DNA of 64,000 nucleotides, from assembly GCA_009599575.1 (NCBI GenBank), contig VWND01000003.1, forward strand, positions 1,068,001 to 1,132,000, written 5' to 3'. The notes below the pieces were generated by a model. That model saw nothing but the letters and a program-made list of their open reading frames with translations. It had not been told where the DNA came from and did not search any database. This document shows, in pieces, positions 47,680 to 58,619 of this stretch. The translations under genes and the position numbers were made by a program. Numbering within the stretch: position 1 is the stretch's first letter; every line of letters starts with the position of its first letter. This stretch comes from Blumeriella jaapii (lineage: Eukaryota > Ascomycota > Leotiomycetes > Helotiales > Drepanopezizaceae).

Positions 47680-48093
47680 TGTAAGGATTGAAAGGCAGGG
47701 AAACACTAGTTCAGACAATAGAGCTCAGATAAGGTTGGGTTGATAGTCAGACTGATTTCTACTTTTTATATCTCTAGTAGAAGGCGTGTATAAGTACAAA
47801 AGGAGGGGTGGAGCCCTCGAGAAGAGTATTTCCCAGGAAACCAAGCGAACCCCATTTAGTATGCTTTTCCAGCCCCCATCCCAACCTTTTTTCAATCCTT
47901 CTTAATATAACCTTAATAACTGGTTTCTTAGCAATCACTTTTATAAAGTGTTTTACCTAAATGTCATCTCCAGCCCCTACAGTATTATCCGGCCCCCACG
48001 GCCTATCCGCAGAGAGTATTATTCGAGGGTTGGTAGAAGGCAGAGGGTCTTGGCGGATCATCTGACTCATACACGTGATGTTGGTTCCTGACA
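47680..48093 (+). repeat. Solo LTR of a separate family (F), not RIP-changed
   Basis: A 414-bp GC-balanced segment, TGTAAGG...CTGACA, flanked by a perfect AATTA duplication (47675-47679 and 48094-48098). It has TATAAGTACAAAAGG near 47790 as a promoter motif and CACGTG at 48072-48077. No other copy is in the window. Orientation is taken from the TATA motif. Confidence 0.88.
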
Positions 48094-48168
48094 AATTATT
48101 AGTTTTTAGAGTTTGCGCTTTAAAAATATAAACGTTTAGTATTCAGATTCTTTTTTTAATAAAAGTAA

Positions 48169-48435
48169 TATAAAACGGTGATACTCTGTATTAATAGAAG
48201 TCGGTAGTTTTAGCTATGATTGAGGCATGGACCTCTCCGAAACCCTCTGCCACTGACTATTTTCGACAGGTATAAAAGCAAAGCATTCCCTTAGATAATA
48301 CTATAAGCACGCAGTCTAATTCATATTTTTACTTATTTTTTTTTTCTTTTTTTCAGTTTTTTTTAAGAATTTTTTAAATTATTTTACTTATCGATATATG
48401 GCCGTATCAATCTGGTTTTTCTATCTACTTTTACA
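48169..48435 (+). repeat. 5' LTR of A-3
   Basis: Starts TATAAAACGG and ends CTTTTACA, 267 bp. Sequence after it (TTTGATAATTTACGC) matches the primer-site region of other A copies. Confidence 0.88.
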
Positions 48436-49206
48436 TTTGATAATTTACGCAGGGATTTAAATTTCGGTGTTTCGTTTTTATATATTCGCCGATGCATTTC
48501 TTAAATTCGCAGTTAAAATCGATTTCGATATTTCGTTATTACGGTTTAAAAAACCTTTTATATAATATTATTCGCAGCTGTATTATATAAAAAACCTTTA
48601 ATAGCTTTTTTTATTTTACGCATAATTATTAAATTACAAAAATGCAATATATTTCAGAAACGTTTGAAATTACGGTCAGATAATCCTGAACCGTGCGAAA
48701 TTCAAAGCGCGAAAATCGCTTTTTTATTTAAAAATAACAAATCGAATATTAGTTCGTACGCTTCGACCGCTGCGCTCGGCTTTTTTAAATTAAATCTTTT
48801 TTGGTCAAACGCCTAGCGAAAACTTAACCTTTTGATTTTGCGCTTTATAATTGCGATAATTACAATTTGCGGCTTTTTATTAAAAATAGTAAGAAAATGG
48901 CTGTACGTATATTAATTTAAGCCACGGAATATCGAAACCGTGGATTATACAATAATATTATATTAATTTAATTAATTTATTAAAAAACAAGATTTTTAAT
49001 ATATTATTTAAATATTTAAACGCAATCTTATTTTATTTAATTTTTTCAAAAAATACAAAAACCTTTTTAATAGCTTTTTTATTAAAAACGATTTCTCTTA
49101 TACTAAAAGCCTTTAACCTGCAATTTCAAAAAACACTTATTTATCTAATTCAAACCCTACTAATAATTTTATTAATATTATAAACAACGACGCTTTTCGT
49201 TTTTTT

Positions 49207-50060
49207 ATGCGAAGCCGCATGCTTTTTTCTGGCTTTTTTAATACACCTTTATTTAATAGCGCCAACGTTATCGATTTTATCGAAAAATATAAAAAAACCT
49301 GTAAGAATTTCGGAGTTTTTAAAATTAAAATATTCGATAAACTTTCTCGCTATTATAATTTAATTAACAAAAATATTATTAAATCGATAAATAAATAAAA
49401 GACTATTAAGGCTCGAAACTGGCGTAAACTAGTTAAAATTTTAAAATCGAAGTTTCGAAACCACGATCGCTAGCAAATTCGCGATATTATCGCTTTTTTC
49501 AAATAATTTGTTATAATAATTCGCTAAGCCAAAAAACTTAAAGCTTATTATCGTATTTATACGAGAATTTCTAACGTTTTTGTTAACAAAAAAGTTTTAA
49601 ACGAAATTAAGCAAAAAAGATTGTTTTTACTTAGCTTTCCAACCAGCATTCGCAACAAAATTATTAAACATTTTAAAATTAATAAACAAAACTTTAAAAC
49701 TTTCGATTAATATTTCAAATTTATAAAATTCGTTTTTAAATAAAACCAAAGCGAACGTACTATTAAAGCTATAAATTAAAATTATTTTTTTTTTTATTTA
49801 CAAAAAAAACGTAAAAGCTTTAGTGCAGAAATATGCCCAGCTATTAAAAGTTACCGAAATCGCTAAAAAACAATTAATTATTATATTATTTAATTATTTT
49901 ACAAAACTTATTGGCTTGAAAAAGCTTAATAAAAATATCGAAACTTTCGTATTAAAATTTACCGATATTAAAATTTAAAAATTTTAAAACAAAATCGAAA
50001 GTTTTATATAATAGCAGAAAAAATCTTTTTACGTTAACTCGGATAATAAAAACGATTAAA
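49207..50060 (+). pseudogene. A-3 gag remnant
   Basis: Starts MRSRMLFSGFFNTPLFN, aligned with the other A gag starts, with RIP stops. The long open - strand frame over 49952-50467 is a shadow produced by base composition. Confidence 0.75.
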
Positions 50061-50939
50061 ATAGCTTTTACAATAACTATTTTTTTTAAAATACGCGAAG
50101 CGATCAGCTTCGCTAAGCCACCGTAAAAATAATAGCTGTTTAATAGCAATCTTTCCGTGCTAGCGATCAGAATCAGCGAAATATTAATTATAATAACGAT
50201 TATTAAAAGAAAAAAGAAAACTAACGCGGAAACCAAAATCGCGGCTATTAAAATAATAAAAATAATTATTAAAACAAATTCCGTGGCTTTAAATATGAAT
50301 TTTGTAATAATAAAGAAATTTACTGCGAAAAATCCTATATTCGTTTTAAATACAAAGCATTTAATTTTTATATAAATAATAATATTTGCTATATTAATAA
50401 ATACGAAGCGATTTGCTTCGGCCCGGTAAAAGCAGAAATAAGCTTTTTTAACAAAACTGAAAATCAAAACTGATTAAATACTATTCGCTTAAAAATAAAA
50501 AATACGAAATAAAACGATTGCTTAAAAAACAGAAAAAATGCAAAAACGATTTTTATTAATAAAAAAAAAAAATTCCAAAAGGCGTATTAATTAAAAAAAA
50601 AACTTTTATTTTAAATATAAGTAAAGTTTAAATATATAAATAAAAAACAAATATATATATTGCTAATACAATTATCGTATTTGCAAATATTATAATTGCA
50701 TAATTAAACCAGCGAATTATAAAAAAGCAAAATGCTTCTGTTTTATTCGTTAAACCAACTGATATAAAAAAAAACGTTAAAATCGAAAAAAAAAAAGATT
50801 TTGAAATTCGAAAAAAAAACCGATAAAATTATCAAAAAAACGCTTATAATAAAAAAAATTAACAACGATATAAAAAATATCGACACCGATACTTCGGTTT
50901 AAATTATTCAAAAAGTACCAGCTTTTAAGCGCCCACTAT

Positions 50940-53193
50940 TAATACGAAGCGAAAAATAAATCGACAAATATATTAATTCCGAAGCCGTCGACGAAACTAT
51001 TAAAAAAATTATAAAACAGAAAATTAAATTAAAATTCAACGACTTATTTAACACAAAAAGAAAATTCGACAAAATTATTAATAAACAAATTTTTATATTA
51101 AAAAAAAACGAAAAAATTGAAATTATTCGAAAAAAAAAACGATTTTAAATTAAAAAAAAATCAAAAAGAAATTTATAATACCGCAGTTAATTTAGCCGAT
51201 AAAAAAAAATCTTCGGAAAAAATTAGTTTTTTAATTTTCGTTATAAAAACTCAAAAGTTAAAACGACGAAACTATTTTTATACGGTTATAAAAGCGCCAA
51301 AAATAAAAATTATACTCGAGAAAAATACGACCGCCTTCGCTTTATTCGATAATAAAGCCGAAATTAATTATATAAACCAGAAAACAGCCGAAGCTAATAG
51401 TATTCCGATTATTACCGATAAACGAATAATTTATACGACCGTTAATAAAAATATTATTAAATTTAATAAAATTGTACGGAATATAAAAATCGATGTTAAA
51501 AATATTATTATTTATAACAAATTTTTAATCATAAAAAAATGCTTTTATTTTATTATTTTTAAAATGCTTTGGATTCTGAAAAGTTTCGTTAATTTTAAAT
51601 ACACCGAAAACGGCTAAATAAAAGCTTTTTTCTGAAATTAAAACCGATTCTTTTAAAATCAAATCATCGTCGCCGGCGATAAATTTTTTTTAATCGACGT
51701 TTTATCGAAAAACGAATAATCGGCTCTAGTTTCAAAACAAACGCTAAGCTATAATAAAACTTAGAAAATACTCGGCCAAAAGCATTCACGTCGCTAATCG
51801 AAATAATACCGCGAATAAAATTAGCTAATATTAATATTTTTGGCTATTAATTCGGAAATAAAAATTTCGAAGATTTCGTTTTCGTATTAAATAAATCCGA
51901 TTTATATATTTTACTTTTTTGTATTAATATTAGCATTTTTTATAAACGCAAAGCTGATAAAATACGATTTGTAAATTTTAGCGAATCCGATGAAAATATT
52001 TCTGAAAAAATAAACGATTGGTTTGAAAAAAATAAAGCAATAAAATCATTTTAATTAATTATTAGCGAATTCGAAAAATTTATTACCGGCCGATTTTCCA
52101 GCTTATTATTTGGCAGCCGATTTATAAAAAAACGATTTGATAATTTAACAATCGAAATTCAATTTTTGCTAAAAAAAAAAAAAATTTTATACAAAATTCT
52201 ACGCAACCGAAAAAAAGCTATAGCTTTCGATTTTACCGAAATAAACCAATTTAATTTTAACGTTACGTTTTATATCGATATTAAAACCGTGCTTTATAAA
52301 GCCTGGCAAAAAAAAACCTTTTTAATTTTTAAAACCTTTTAAAATAAAATAATCGAAATGCTAAAAAAACGAATTAAGCAAAAAATCCTCGAATTTTGCC
52401 ACGGCTTATATAAAAACAAATAATTTATCGTTGCGAAAAAAAAAAAAACATTTACAAATTTATTATCGCAGTCGTCGAAATAAATAAAATAACGATACGA
52501 AACGCTAACGTATTATTTAACGTCGATTAATTTTTAAACGAATTCGTAAAATTAATAATTGCTTTTTTTTTCGATTTGTTTTTCGGCTACGATTATTTAA
52601 TATTTAATTTACGATTTCGAAATATAACGGCAATTTAAATACTAATCGATTTGCTGCGTATAACGAAAATATTTATAAAAGCTATTAATTCAATCGCTTA
52701 ATTCGTAAAGATCGTATACAAAATCTTTATAATTTGCATTTTCGATATTGCTTTTTTTTATATTAACGACGTTGAAATAAAAAGCTTTAAATTATATTAT
52801 AATAATAAAAAAATCTTTTTTAAAATTCGACGCTATATAATAAAACATATTTAAAACATTAACAAAATTATAGTCTGCTTCGAAAAAGTCAAAGCTACGA
52901 TTGGCCTTCGATTAAAATTCTGTATGCCCGAAATAAATATCGTTAATTATATAATTAATAACGCTGACCGTTATTTTTAATAAAAAAAAATTAAAAAGAT
53001 TTGCGAATAAAAAAAATATAAAAATATCACCGAAGCTAAAGCTTTTATTAGCGTTATAATCTATTACCGTAATTTAATCAAAAACTTTTTTTAAAAAGCT
53101 GCATCTATTTACGCTATAATAAAAAAAAAATCGATTTCGTTTAAGGAAAAAAGCAAAGCAAAACAATAAAAATTTTTAAAAACGATTTTTTAT
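50940..53193 (+). pseudogene. A-3 protease and RT remnant
   Basis: The open stretch 51117-51617 holds the protease, with LFDNKAEINYINQKTAEAN; the catalytic Gly is Lys. The RT start near 52.57 kb reads FSGYDYLIFNLRFRNITA. It is cut by A-4 in the region after RT. Confidence 0.78.
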
Positions 53194-53460
53194 TGTAAAA
53201 CGGTGATACCTTGTATTGATGGGAGTTGGTAGTTTTAGCTATGGTCGAGGCATGGACCTCTCCGAGACCCTTTGCCATTGACTACCTTCAACAGATATAA
53301 AAGCAAGGCATTTTTTTAAATAATATCATAGGCACGCAGTTTAATTTATACTTTTACGCATTTTTCTTTTTCTTTTTTCAGTTTTTTTTAGGGATTTCCT
53401 AAACTATTTTATCTACCGATATATGGCCGTATTAATCTGGTTTTTTTACCTACTTTTATA
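53194..53460 (+). repeat. 5' LTR of A-4
   Basis: 267 bp, starting TGTAAAACGG. It has the TATAAAAG motif and the CCTACTTTTATA end. Confidence 0.88.
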
Positions 53461-54231
53461 TTTAATAATTTACGCAGGGATTTAAACTTCGGTGTTTCGT
53501 TTTTATATATTCGCCGATGTATTTTTTAAATTCGCAATCAAAATCGATTTCGATATTTCGCTATTACGGTTTAAAAAACCTTTTATATGGTGTTGTTCGC
53601 AGCTGCATTATATAAAGGATTTTTAATAGCTTTTTTTATTTTGCGCACAGTTATTAAATTATAAAAATGCAATATATTTTAGAAACGATTGAAATTACGG
53701 TCAGGCAATTGTAAACCGTGCGAAATTCAAAGCTCGAAAATCGCTTTTTTATTTAAAAATAACAAATCGAATATTAGTTCGTACGCTTCGACCGCTGCGC
53801 TCGGCCTTTTTGAATTAAATTTCTTTTGGTTAAACGCTTGGCGGAAATTTAATTTTCTGATTTTACGCTTTGTGATTATAGCAATTACAATTTGCGGCTT
53901 TTTATTAAAAATAGTAAAAAGATAGCTGTACGTGCATTGGTTTAAGCCACGGAATATCGAGACCGTGGATTATATAATAATATTATATCAATTTAATTAA
54001 CTTATTAAAAAATAAGTTTTTTAATATATTATTTAAATGTCTGGACGCAACTTTATTTTATTTAACTTTTTTAAAAAATACAAAAACTTTTTTGATAGCT
54101 TTTTTATTAAAGACGATTTTTTTTACGCTGAAGACTTTTAATTTGCAATTCTAAGAAATATTTATTTATTTAATTCAAATTTTATTAATACTTTCGCTAA
54201 TACTATGGATAACGACGCTTTTCGTTTTTTT

Positions 54232-55090
54232 ATGCGAGGCCGCATGCTTTTTTTTTAGCTCTTTTGGTGCATTTTTATTTAACAGCGCTAACGTTATCGA
54301 TTTTATCGAAAAATATAAAAAAACTTATAAGGATTTCGGAGTTTTTGAAACTAAAATATTCGATAAACTTTTTCGCTATTATAATCTAATTATCAAGGAT
54401 ATTATCAAATCGATAAATAAATGGAAGGTTATTAAGGCTCGAAACTGGCGTAAGCTAGTTAAAATCTTGAAATCGGAATTCCGAAACCACGATCGTTAGC
54501 AAATTCGCGATACTATCGCTTTTTTTAAATAGTTTATTATAATAATTCGCTAAGCCAAAAAACTTAAGGCTTATTATCGTATTTATACGAAAGTTTTTAA
54601 CGTTTTCGTTAATAAAAAGGTTTTAAGCGAGGTTAAATAAAAAAAATTGTTTTTATTTAGCTTTCTAATTAGCATTCGTAATAAAACTATTAAGCATTTT
54701 AAAGTTAATAAATAAGATTTTGAAACTTTCGATTAGTATTTTAAATTTGTAAAATTCGTTTTTAAACAAAACTAAAGCGAACGTATTATCGAAGCTATAA
54801 ATCAAAAGAAATCTTTTTTTTTTATTTACAAAAAAGACGTGGAAGCTTTAGTATAGAAATATGCCCAGCTATTAAAAGTTACCGAAATCGCTAAAAAACA
54901 ATCAGTTATTATATTATTTAATCGTTTTGCAAAACTTATTAACTTGGAAAAGCTTAATAAAAATATCGAAACTTTTGTATTAAAATTTACCGATATTAAA
55001 ATTTAAAGATTTTAAAGCAAAATCGAAGGTTTTATACAATAGCAGAAGAAACTTTTTTATATTAATTCGGATAATAAAAACGATTAAAAT
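54232..55090 (+). pseudogene. A-4 gag remnant
   Basis: The ATG at 54232 gives MRGRMLF and then a shift relative to other copies near the T run at 54250. Downstream VIDFIEKYKKTYKDFG is clear. Near 54420 the Trp codon that is a stop in other copies is still TGG, so this copy is less RIP-changed there. Confidence 0.72.
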
Positions 55091-55967
55091 GGCTTTTATA
55101 ACAACTGCTTTTTTTAAAATGCGCGAAGCGATTAATTTCGCTAAATCACCGTAGAAATAATAGCTGCCCAATAGCAATCTTTTCGTATTAGCGATCAGGA
55201 TCAGCGAAATATTAATTATAATAACGATTATCAGAAAAGAAAAAACCAACGCGGAAATTAAAATCGCGGCTATCAAAATGGTAAAAGTAATTATTAAAAC
55301 AGATTTCGTGGCCTTAAATATGGATTTTGTAATAATAAAAAAATTTACTGCGAAAAACTTTATATTCGCTTAAAATGCAAAGCATTTAATTTTTATATAA
55401 ATAATAATATCTGTTATATTAATAAATACGAAGTAATTTGCTTCGGACCGACGGAAGCAGAAATGGGCCTTTTTAATAAAGCTGAGAACCAAAGCTGATT
55501 GAATATTATTCGCTTAAAAATAAAAAATACGAAATGGAACGACTACTTGGAAAACAGAAAAAATACAAAAACGATTTTTACTAATAAAAAAAGAAAATAT
55601 TTCCGAAAGCGTATTAATTAAAAAAAAAACTTTTATCCCAAATATAAATAAAATTTAAATATATAAATGGAAAACAAATATATATATTGCTAATGCAAAT
55701 ATCGCATTTGCAAATATTATGGCTATATAATTAAGCTAGCGAATCATAAGGAAGCAAAGTGCTTTTGTCTTATTCGCCAAACCAATAAATATAAAAAAAA
55801 ACGTTAGAATCGAAAAAAAGAAAAATTTTGGAATTCGAGAAAAAACCGATAAAACTATTAAAAAAATGCTTATAATAAAAGAAATTAACGACGATATAAA
55901 AAATATCGACACCGATATTCCGATTTAAATTATTTAAAAAATACCAGCTTTTAAACGCTTATTATTA

Positions 55968-56862
55968 ATGCGAAGCGAAAAATGGATCGACAAATATATT
56001 AGCCCCGAAGCCGTCGACGAAGCTATTAAAAGAATTATAAAACAAAAGATTAAATTGAAATTCAGCGATTTATTTAGCATAAGAGAAAAATTCGATAAAA
56101 TTATTAATAAACAAATTTTTACGTTAAAAAAAAACGAAAAAATTAAAATTATCCGAAAAAGAAACGATCTGGAATTGAAAAAAAACCAGAAAGAAATTTA
56201 CAATACCGTAATTAATTTAGCCGATAAAAAGAAATCTTCGGAAAAAGTCAGCCTTTTGGCTTTCGCTATAAAAATTTAAAAATCAAAACGACGAAACTGC
56301 TTTTATACGGCTATAAAAGCATTAAAAATAAAAATAATGCTTAAGAAAAATACGACCGTTTTCGTTTTATTCGATAGTAAAGCCGAAATTAATTGCATAA
56401 ACCAGAAAACGGCCGAAGCTAATAATATTTCGATTATTACCGATAAACGAATAATTTATACGATCGTTAATAAAAATATTATTAAGTTTAATAAAATTAT
56501 ACGAAATATAAAAATCGATATTAAAAATATTATTATTTATAAAAACTTTTTGATAATAAAAAAATGCTTTTATTTTATTATTTTTAGAATACTTTAAATC
56601 TTGGAAAGTTTCGTCAGTTTTAAATACACCGAGAACGGCCAGATAAAAGCTTTTTTTAAAAACTGGAACCGATTTTTTTAAGGCTAAATCATCGTCGCCG
56701 GCGATAAGATTTTTTTAATCGACGTTTTATCGGAAAACGAATAGCCGGCTTTGGTTTCAGAACAAACGCTAAATTATAATAAAACCTGGAAAATATTCGG
56801 TTAAAAGCATTTACGTCGCTAATCGAAATGGCACCGCGAATAAAATTGGCTAATATTAATGT
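55968..56862 (+). pseudogene. A-4 protease-region remnant
   Basis: Starts MRSEKWIDKYISPEAVDEAI, continuous to 56279. A further open part (56337-56597) has FVLFDSKAEINCINQKTAEA. The protease D-S-G motif reads D-S-K, a G-to-A change at both bases. Cut by E at 56862. Confidence 0.78.
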
Positions 56863-57036
56863 TGTGAGGGGATGGGACGTTAGTTCGTTGGTCACGTGGT
56901 CCGAAGGTCACGTTGTTGTCACGTGATATCGGAGCCCGCATATACTGTATCTTAGACTTCACGACACCTCTAAACTTGGAACCCCGTAGTTAATGCAATT
57001 TATCTACGAACCTTCTGCTCGTTCATACCCCTGACA
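56863..57036 (+). repeat. 5' LTR of E, not RIP-changed
   Basis: Starts TGTGAGGGG and ends CCCCTGACA. GC-balanced. It carries CACGTG at 56893-56898 and 56920-56925 and GGTCACGT at 56906-56913. Confidence 0.78.
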
Positions 57037-58600
57037 TATTAACTACCAAATTTCTTTTAACACCCCTATTTCAGCCCTTAAGCTGAAAAAGCCTGCCAAC
57101 TTTGTTTTGCCTTTGCGTATACGGAAAATTAATAAACCGCGATAATAATTTTTACGACCCTTTAAAAATAATTCTCACGATACGAAACTACGAAACGATA
57201 ATCTCTTTTGACACAAAACCCATATTTAAAAAACTCCGTTCTGCTTTTGCCTATATTCCGGAACAAAATACATTTTACGCTTTTTTTTTAACGAGCCATA
57301 TCGGACCATTCCAAATTGTCGGAACTTTTTAATTACTTTATTTTGGAACATTTTAAATACTCCGACTAAATCGTCGCCGTTCTGATCGCTAATACGAAAG
57401 CCTGCTTTTAAAAAATTCTCGATATCTTCGTTTACGCGGTAAAACAAAACGATATAATAATATTATTTAAAGCTAAATTAAATAATTTCGCTTAGAAGCT
57501 GGATGTTTAAACGGTATAATACTAAAAAGAAAAAGCTTTTTAAAAAAAAAAAATTTAAAACCGCGAAGCCGAGCTTGCTAATTTCCGAAAACAAGCTTTT
57601 ACTAGTTAAAATACACCGAACATTTTGAATACAAAAAAAAAACACCTGTTTTCCCCGACTCCGATAAATTTATAAATTCGGATAGCACCGGCAACGTTAC
57701 GAAGCATTTTATTATTTTTTTTTAAAATATAATTTTAAAATTCCGTTTTAATTAAAACTAATATACGACCGAATAAAATCGTATAAATTACTTTTTCTTT
57801 CGCTTTTCCGATACAGCTAAAAGCGTTTTACAAAAAAGTTTACGTACGAACGGCATCTTTTTCTATTTGACTATTGCAAAAATAATTTAAATCTTTTAAT
57901 AATCGTTCGATGTTTTTAATTAATAAGCAGATGCATTTAAAAAAATTCTGTTTTTTAAATAAAACAATCAATTTCTGTTTATTTTTTTTTTTATTTAACT
58001 GAAAGTTAAAAGTTATATTAAGTTTAATAACAAAGCCGCTATCGCTATTCTGCGCGAAGTTTTTTATTTTAATATAATTATCCGTTTGTCGTATATTAAC
58101 TTTTTCGATTTGAAAACCGATCTTATTGGTTTTTGCGTTTAAATGCGCGAAACCGATACCGTTTTTCGATAATTGAATTTTAATTATTATAAAACCGAAG
58201 GCCGCAATACGGGAATTATTTTTTTTTCCGCTTTTATATTTAAAACTGCTATTACGACTATTATTCAGAACGATCTTATAAATCTCAGCGCTACCTAAAC
58301 CAAAGCAATTATATAAACCGCAGCTAATATAACAAAAAACAAACGCCCAGTCGGTAACGCCGAAAAGCTAGCTCGCCGAATTTATTTTTTTGCTAATAAT
58401 TTTTGCTTATAATATATTAGCGATAAACACCGAGCTGCTAATTGCTCCGATTTTTTTTAAATTAAAAAAGTTAAAGCCGAGGCAAAGAAATCGGGAAATT
58501 AATTGTTTTTAATAATTATTATTATCAAAGACTTTTAAAAAATAAATTAAAGTTATTTGCTTTGAATAGCGTTTCGGAATTATATTTAATATTGCTTTAT
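57037..58600 (+). pseudogene. E gag-region remnant
   Basis: This is the stretch between the LTR and the protease. Frames are broken and I cannot find a firm gag motif. The identity rests on position. Short open frames at 57102-57332 (+) and 57226-57447 (-) are not convincing genes. Confidence 0.5.
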
Positions 58601-58619
58601 ATTATAACTGCTAATAATA

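Larger units (their letters stand above)
37026..48168 (-). pseudogene. Region D: long RIP-degraded coding region of unknown family
   Basis: On the - strand, about 3.2 kb remains after subtracting B-2 (39571-47381), solo LTR F and their duplications. Removing one copy of each TSD restores one reading frame across both insertion sites. Reading stops as lost Q or W codons, the frame runs from about 48.1 kb to at least 38.5 kb. It gives several hundred residues, rich in E/D/K in the first part. Visible blocks are TRRLLFLIIENEFENEI, a CYTAYCDLITKKIDVIGFA block near 38.7 kb, and ARVKTYLDYANF near 38.55 kb. I recognise no RT, integrase or transposase motif. It could be an unknown transposon protein or a repeated host gene. 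Confidence 0.55.
48169..53193 (+). mobile_element. Family A element A-3 (5' part, cut by A-4)
   Basis: LTR, leader, gag and pol up to the RT region. At 53193 the next A LTR is inserted. The rest is beyond the window. RIP-mutated. Confidence 0.82.
53194..56862 (+). mobile_element. Family A element A-4 (5' part, cut by E)
   Basis: LTR, leader, gag and protease. It is interrupted at 56862 by the LTR of E just after the protease. It sits in A-3 sequence; left flank TTTAT. The missing half is outside the window. Confidence 0.82.

Noticed and set aside
50157..50375. Lys/Ile-rich small frame on +
   Set aside because: AT composition effect in the A-3 spacer. It is broken in the A-2 and A-4 copies.
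49952..50467. 171-codon frame on - resembling a membrane protein
   Set aside because: Antisense to the A-3 gag end and spacer; RIP removes stops on the shadow strand and gives long I/F-rich frames.
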